A DNA stretch of 34,744 nucleotides from an uncultured Roseiarcus sp. GTDB lineage: Bacteria > Pseudomonadota > Alphaproteobacteria > Rhizobiales > Beijerinckiaceae. The notes under the pieces were generated by a model. It had not been told where the DNA came from, made no database searches, and saw only the letters and a program-made list of their open reading frames with translations. The stretch is from NCBI GenBank assembly GCA_945957375.1, contig CAMFKX010000018.1, positions 1 to 34,744 of the forward strand, in the 5' to 3' direction. Position numbers and translations under genes: made by a program. Below are positions 34,358-34,744 of this stretch, piece after piece. How positions within the stretch are numbered: position 1 is the stretch's first letter; each line of letters begins with the position of its first letter.

Positions 34358-34744
34358 ATGCAGGCCGCGCCGCGCGACGTCCTCCCCTCTTCCCGCTCCG
34401 AAGCCACCCGGGCGGCCCTCGTCCGCGCCGCGCTCGATCTCTTCGGCGACAAGGGGTTCGACGCGACCTCGACGCGCGAGATCGCCGCGGCGGCGGGCGC
34501 CAACATCGCCGCCATCGCCTATCATTTCGGCGGCAAGGACGGGCTGCGCCTCGCCTGCGCGGATTTCGTCGTCGCCACCATCCGCGCGGTTTTCGCCGAC
34601 GCGCTCGGCGAGATCGCGCCGACCGAGACCCTGTCGCCGCAGGCGGCGCGCGATCTGCTCGCCCGGATCGTCGCCGGCATGATCGACGGCGTCGTCGCCC
34701 GCGACGCCGCTCGGCCGGTCGCGCGCTTCGTGCTGCGCGAGATG
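34358..34744 (+). CDS. TetR-family regulator, CecR-like (partial, runs off the window)
   Basis: The first 129 codons of a TetR-type regulator, still open at the window edge. The helix-turn-helix lies at about residues 20-62: ALVRAALDLFGDKGFDATSTREIAAAAGANIAAIAYHFGGKDGL. The NIAAIAYHFGGK-GL form and the following FVVATIRAVFADALGEI resemble the CecR (YbiH)/DUF1956 branch, whose members often control HlyD-ABC exporter genes placed downstream. Those would lie outside the window. A 16-bp palindrome 29 bp upstream is its likely operator. The C-terminal effector domain is not visible. Confidence 0.88.
   Translation, partial: MQAAPRDVLPSSRSEATRAALVRAALDLFGDKGFDATSTREIAAAAGANIAAIAYHFGGKDGLRLACADFVVATIRAVFADALGEIAPTETLSPQAARDLLARIVAGMIDGVVARDAARPVARFVLREM

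Overview
The window is a GC-rich chromosomal segment (coding positions end overwhelmingly in G or C) that reads as an alphaproteobacterium, most likely Hyphomicrobiales/Rhizobiales or a close relative. The basis is protein resemblance recalled from memory, not a search: the epimerase at 1532-2422 closely resembles the Agrobacterium D-psicose 3-epimerase, the dehydrogenase at 13407-14177 closely resembles the Rhodobacter/Sinorhizobium sorbitol-galactitol dehydrogenase, and the sugar ABC operons have the rhizobial layout. I see no tRNA, rRNA, CRISPR array, insertion sequence or phage gene.

Region A (13-8236, all on the minus strand) is a ketose-uptake operon: LacI-type repressor, solute-binding protein, double ATPase, two permeases, D-psicose (allulose) 3-epimerase and an FGGY kinase. 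A 20-bp palindromic operator lies 34 bp in front of the repressor gene and overlaps a plausible promoter, so the operon is probably autoregulated.

Region B (8307-20236) is a second, larger sugar operon on the minus strand: binding protein, ATPase, permease, aldo/keto reductase, galactitol/sorbitol dehydrogenase, PfkB-type tagatose kinase, a GatZ/KbaZ-family protein (PF08013) without a GatY partner, FucU-type mutarotase, DUF4432 mutarotase-like protein and a hydroxypyruvate-isomerase-like TIM barrel. A divergent LacI-type regulator (19205-20236) faces it. In Agrobacterium the kinase and the PF08013 protein make D-tagatose 6-phosphate and epimerise it to fructose 6-phosphate, so galactitol can be brought to glycolysis. 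The added reductase and two mutarotase-like proteins suggest that an aldose such as D-galactose might enter by reduction to the polyol.

Region C (20278-31401) is an electron-transfer and flavinylation island: ApbE, a PepSY-flavodoxin-reductase fusion, an exported DUF2271 protein with a possible flavin attachment site, an Asp/His-rich exported protein, a P-type cation ATPase, a zf-TFIIB protein, two b-type cytochrome membrane proteins, a two-component system and a small exported PepSY-like protein. Three intergenic regions carry five copies of the motif TTCAG-N3-GCYGTCAG (TCAG half-sites 11 bp apart). Two of these regions share the same divergent pair at identical spacing. This looks like the operator of the local OmpR-type response regulator and ties the island together as one undescribed regulon; it is the most interesting signal in the window.

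Region D (31465-34744) holds an exported Met/His-rich LTXXQ protein, a DUF411 metal-binding protein and an exported Cys-rich protein (a likely copper-handling set), then a seven-copy 8-bp tandem repeat, a degenerate metallo-beta-lactamase-like protein, and the start of a CecR-like TetR regulator behind a perfect 16-bp palindrome.
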